Assembly: GCA_014860005.1 (NCBI GenBank)
Contig: JACZKP010000198.1
Coordinates: 1-12,914 of the forward strand
Length of the DNA: 12,914 nt
Source: Verrucomicrobiota bacterium
GTDB lineage: Bacteria > Verrucomicrobiota > Verrucomicrobiae > Limisphaerales > UBA11358
Direction of reading: 5' to 3'
Each line of letters starts with the position of its first letter. Position 1 is the first letter of the stretch. This document shows, piece after piece, positions 12,310 to 12,914 of this stretch. Position numbers and translations under genes: made by a program. Below the pieces are notes generated by a model, which searched no databases, was not told the DNA's origin, and saw only the letters and a program-made list of their open reading frames with translations.

Positions 12310-12801
12310 CAGTTTCACATGAGAACTGGAATATTGGTCTTGAGCACCCGCGACCGTCGTTTTCTGGAGCAGTTTCGTTCCCAAGGCGAGCATTTGGCCC
12401 GGGAATTGACCCGCAGCCATATCTTGCTGGCCTTGGCGGACAGGGTGCCCGTCGTGCCAATTCAACAGGTGTTGGGCGTCAGCCGCATGGTGATTTGGCG
12501 CACCCGCTCGGCCTATGAGGAGAAGGGTTTGGATTACGCCTTGTATGACGTGGCGCGTTCGGGCCAACCGCTCAAGTATGACACCGACCAGGAAGCGGAG
12601 GTGGTCGCCTTGGCGTGCAGCCAACCGCCGGAAGGGGCGGCGCGCTGGACGATTCGGCTCTTGACCGTGACGGCGCGTCATCGGCCCAAGCTGGCGAGCA
12701 TCAACCGCGAGAGTGTGCGGCAGATTCTAAAAAAAAACGTCTGTAAACCTTGGCGCAAGGCGATGTGGTGCATCGGCAGCAGTTCTCATTTTGAAACTTG
12801 G
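12309..12801 (+). mobile_element. IS630-family element remnant with internal deletion
   Basis: The left end CCAGTTTCACATGAGAACTG (from 12309) matches, in reverse complement and with small gaps, the segment at 12780-12801 (CAGTTCTCAT, then TTTTGAAACTTGG). These look like terminal inverted repeats about 20 nt long bounding only 493 bp. A complete IS630 element is roughly 1.1 kb. The part missing between 12777 and the right repeat would encode the DDE catalytic half. No TA target duplication is clear at both sides, so the right boundary is uncertain. Confidence 0.6.
12319..12777 (+). pseudogene. IS630-family transposase, N-terminal half only
   Basis: ATG 12319 lies inside the left terminal repeat. 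The 153 recognisable residues hold the helix-turn-helix DNA-binding region (VPIQQVLGVSRMVIWRTRSA, about 50-69), a second helix-turn-helix-like stretch (GAARWTIRLLTVTAR, about 108-122) and the linker motif NRESVRQILKK...KPWRKAMWCIG (about 130-153) typical of IS630 transposases just before the DDE domain. At about 12777 homology stops. The frame then reads straight through the right repeat and stays open to the end of the window, with no family resemblance. A run of nine A (12729-12737) does not shift the frame of the homology. DNA cutting activity would be absent. Confidence 0.75.
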
Positions 12802-12914
12802 CGGGGCGATGCGTTGAGCGAAGTTGGAGGCAGAAAGCCGATCCCAAAGGACGCCACCGGATTGTTTGCTTTCTGTAACACAATTGTAACTGTACTTTTG
12901 GGTACCGTTCCGGC
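12802..12914. other. Flanking sequence to window end, no gene recognised
   Basis: The transposase frame is open through this stretch, but the translation matches nothing I know. ACAATTGT (palindrome) is flanked by GTAAC on both sides near 12876-12890. The minus-strand 60-codon frame is Cys/Arg-rich and unconvincing. Confidence 0.4.

Noticed and set aside
12729..12737. Run of nine A as a programmed frameshift site in the IS630 transposase
   Set aside because: Family homology continues in the same frame after the run (KPWRKAMWCIG), so no shift is needed here.

Overview
The window looks like a decayed accessory island in a moderately GC-rich bacterium, most likely a member of Verrucomicrobiota (Pedosphaera/Limisphaerales-like). 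That placement is an inference from recalled protein families (the membrane-anchored protein at 6411-6887, the TPR protein at 688-1308) and from the style of intergenic palindromes. No rRNA or marker gene is present to confirm it. Broken or chimeric genes are more common here than intact ones.

Layout. 1-687: a 20-bp-armed stem-loop, then sequence without a supportable gene. 688-1308 (+): intact TPR protein. 1440-4181: a scrambled block. On the minus strand, the N-terminal part of a second TPR protein (2699 to about 2334) runs into the C-terminal part of a GHKL-ATPase/zinc-peptidase protein (to 1440), with an in-frame TAG at 2238-2240. On the plus strand, 3399 to about 4001 encodes the GHKL ATPase N-terminus and then switches to the rest of the TPR protein (to 4181). 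Inverting about 2334-4001 would rebuild both genes, so these are the two products of one inversion. Inside the inverted segment lie a truncated hypothetical protein (2778 to about 3045) and the tail of a protein with 20-residue YRDASGR repeats. 4255-4443 (+): orphan topoisomerase-type C4 zinc finger. 5240-4563 (-): three small genes, two membrane proteins and a DUF4177 protein. 5370-7418 (+): DUF72 protein, membrane-anchored hypothetical, and a GIY-YIG nuclease fragment lacking its catalytic domain.

7539-9279 (+): an ImmA/IrrE metallopeptidase that was entering a macro domain is cut at about 8470, where an IS91-family HUH transposase without its zinc-finger N-terminus begins. 9280-9724: GC-rich, repeat-rich, no gene. 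9725-12035 (+): a type III Mod-like DNA methyltransferase broken by an in-frame TAG (10013-10015) and a frameshift near 11120, with no Res subunit behind it. 12036-12280: cluster of short palindromes. 12281-12914: candidate promoter and an internally deleted IS630-family element whose reading frame stays open to the window end.

Together these genes (methyltransferase, peptidase-macro fusion, GHKL-zincin, GIY-YIG and zinc-finger fragments, two transposon remnants) suggest a former defence or mobile island that has been shuffled and inactivated. The most informative signals are the inversion that produced two reciprocal chimeras and the unusual GHKL ATPase-zincin protein it reveals.
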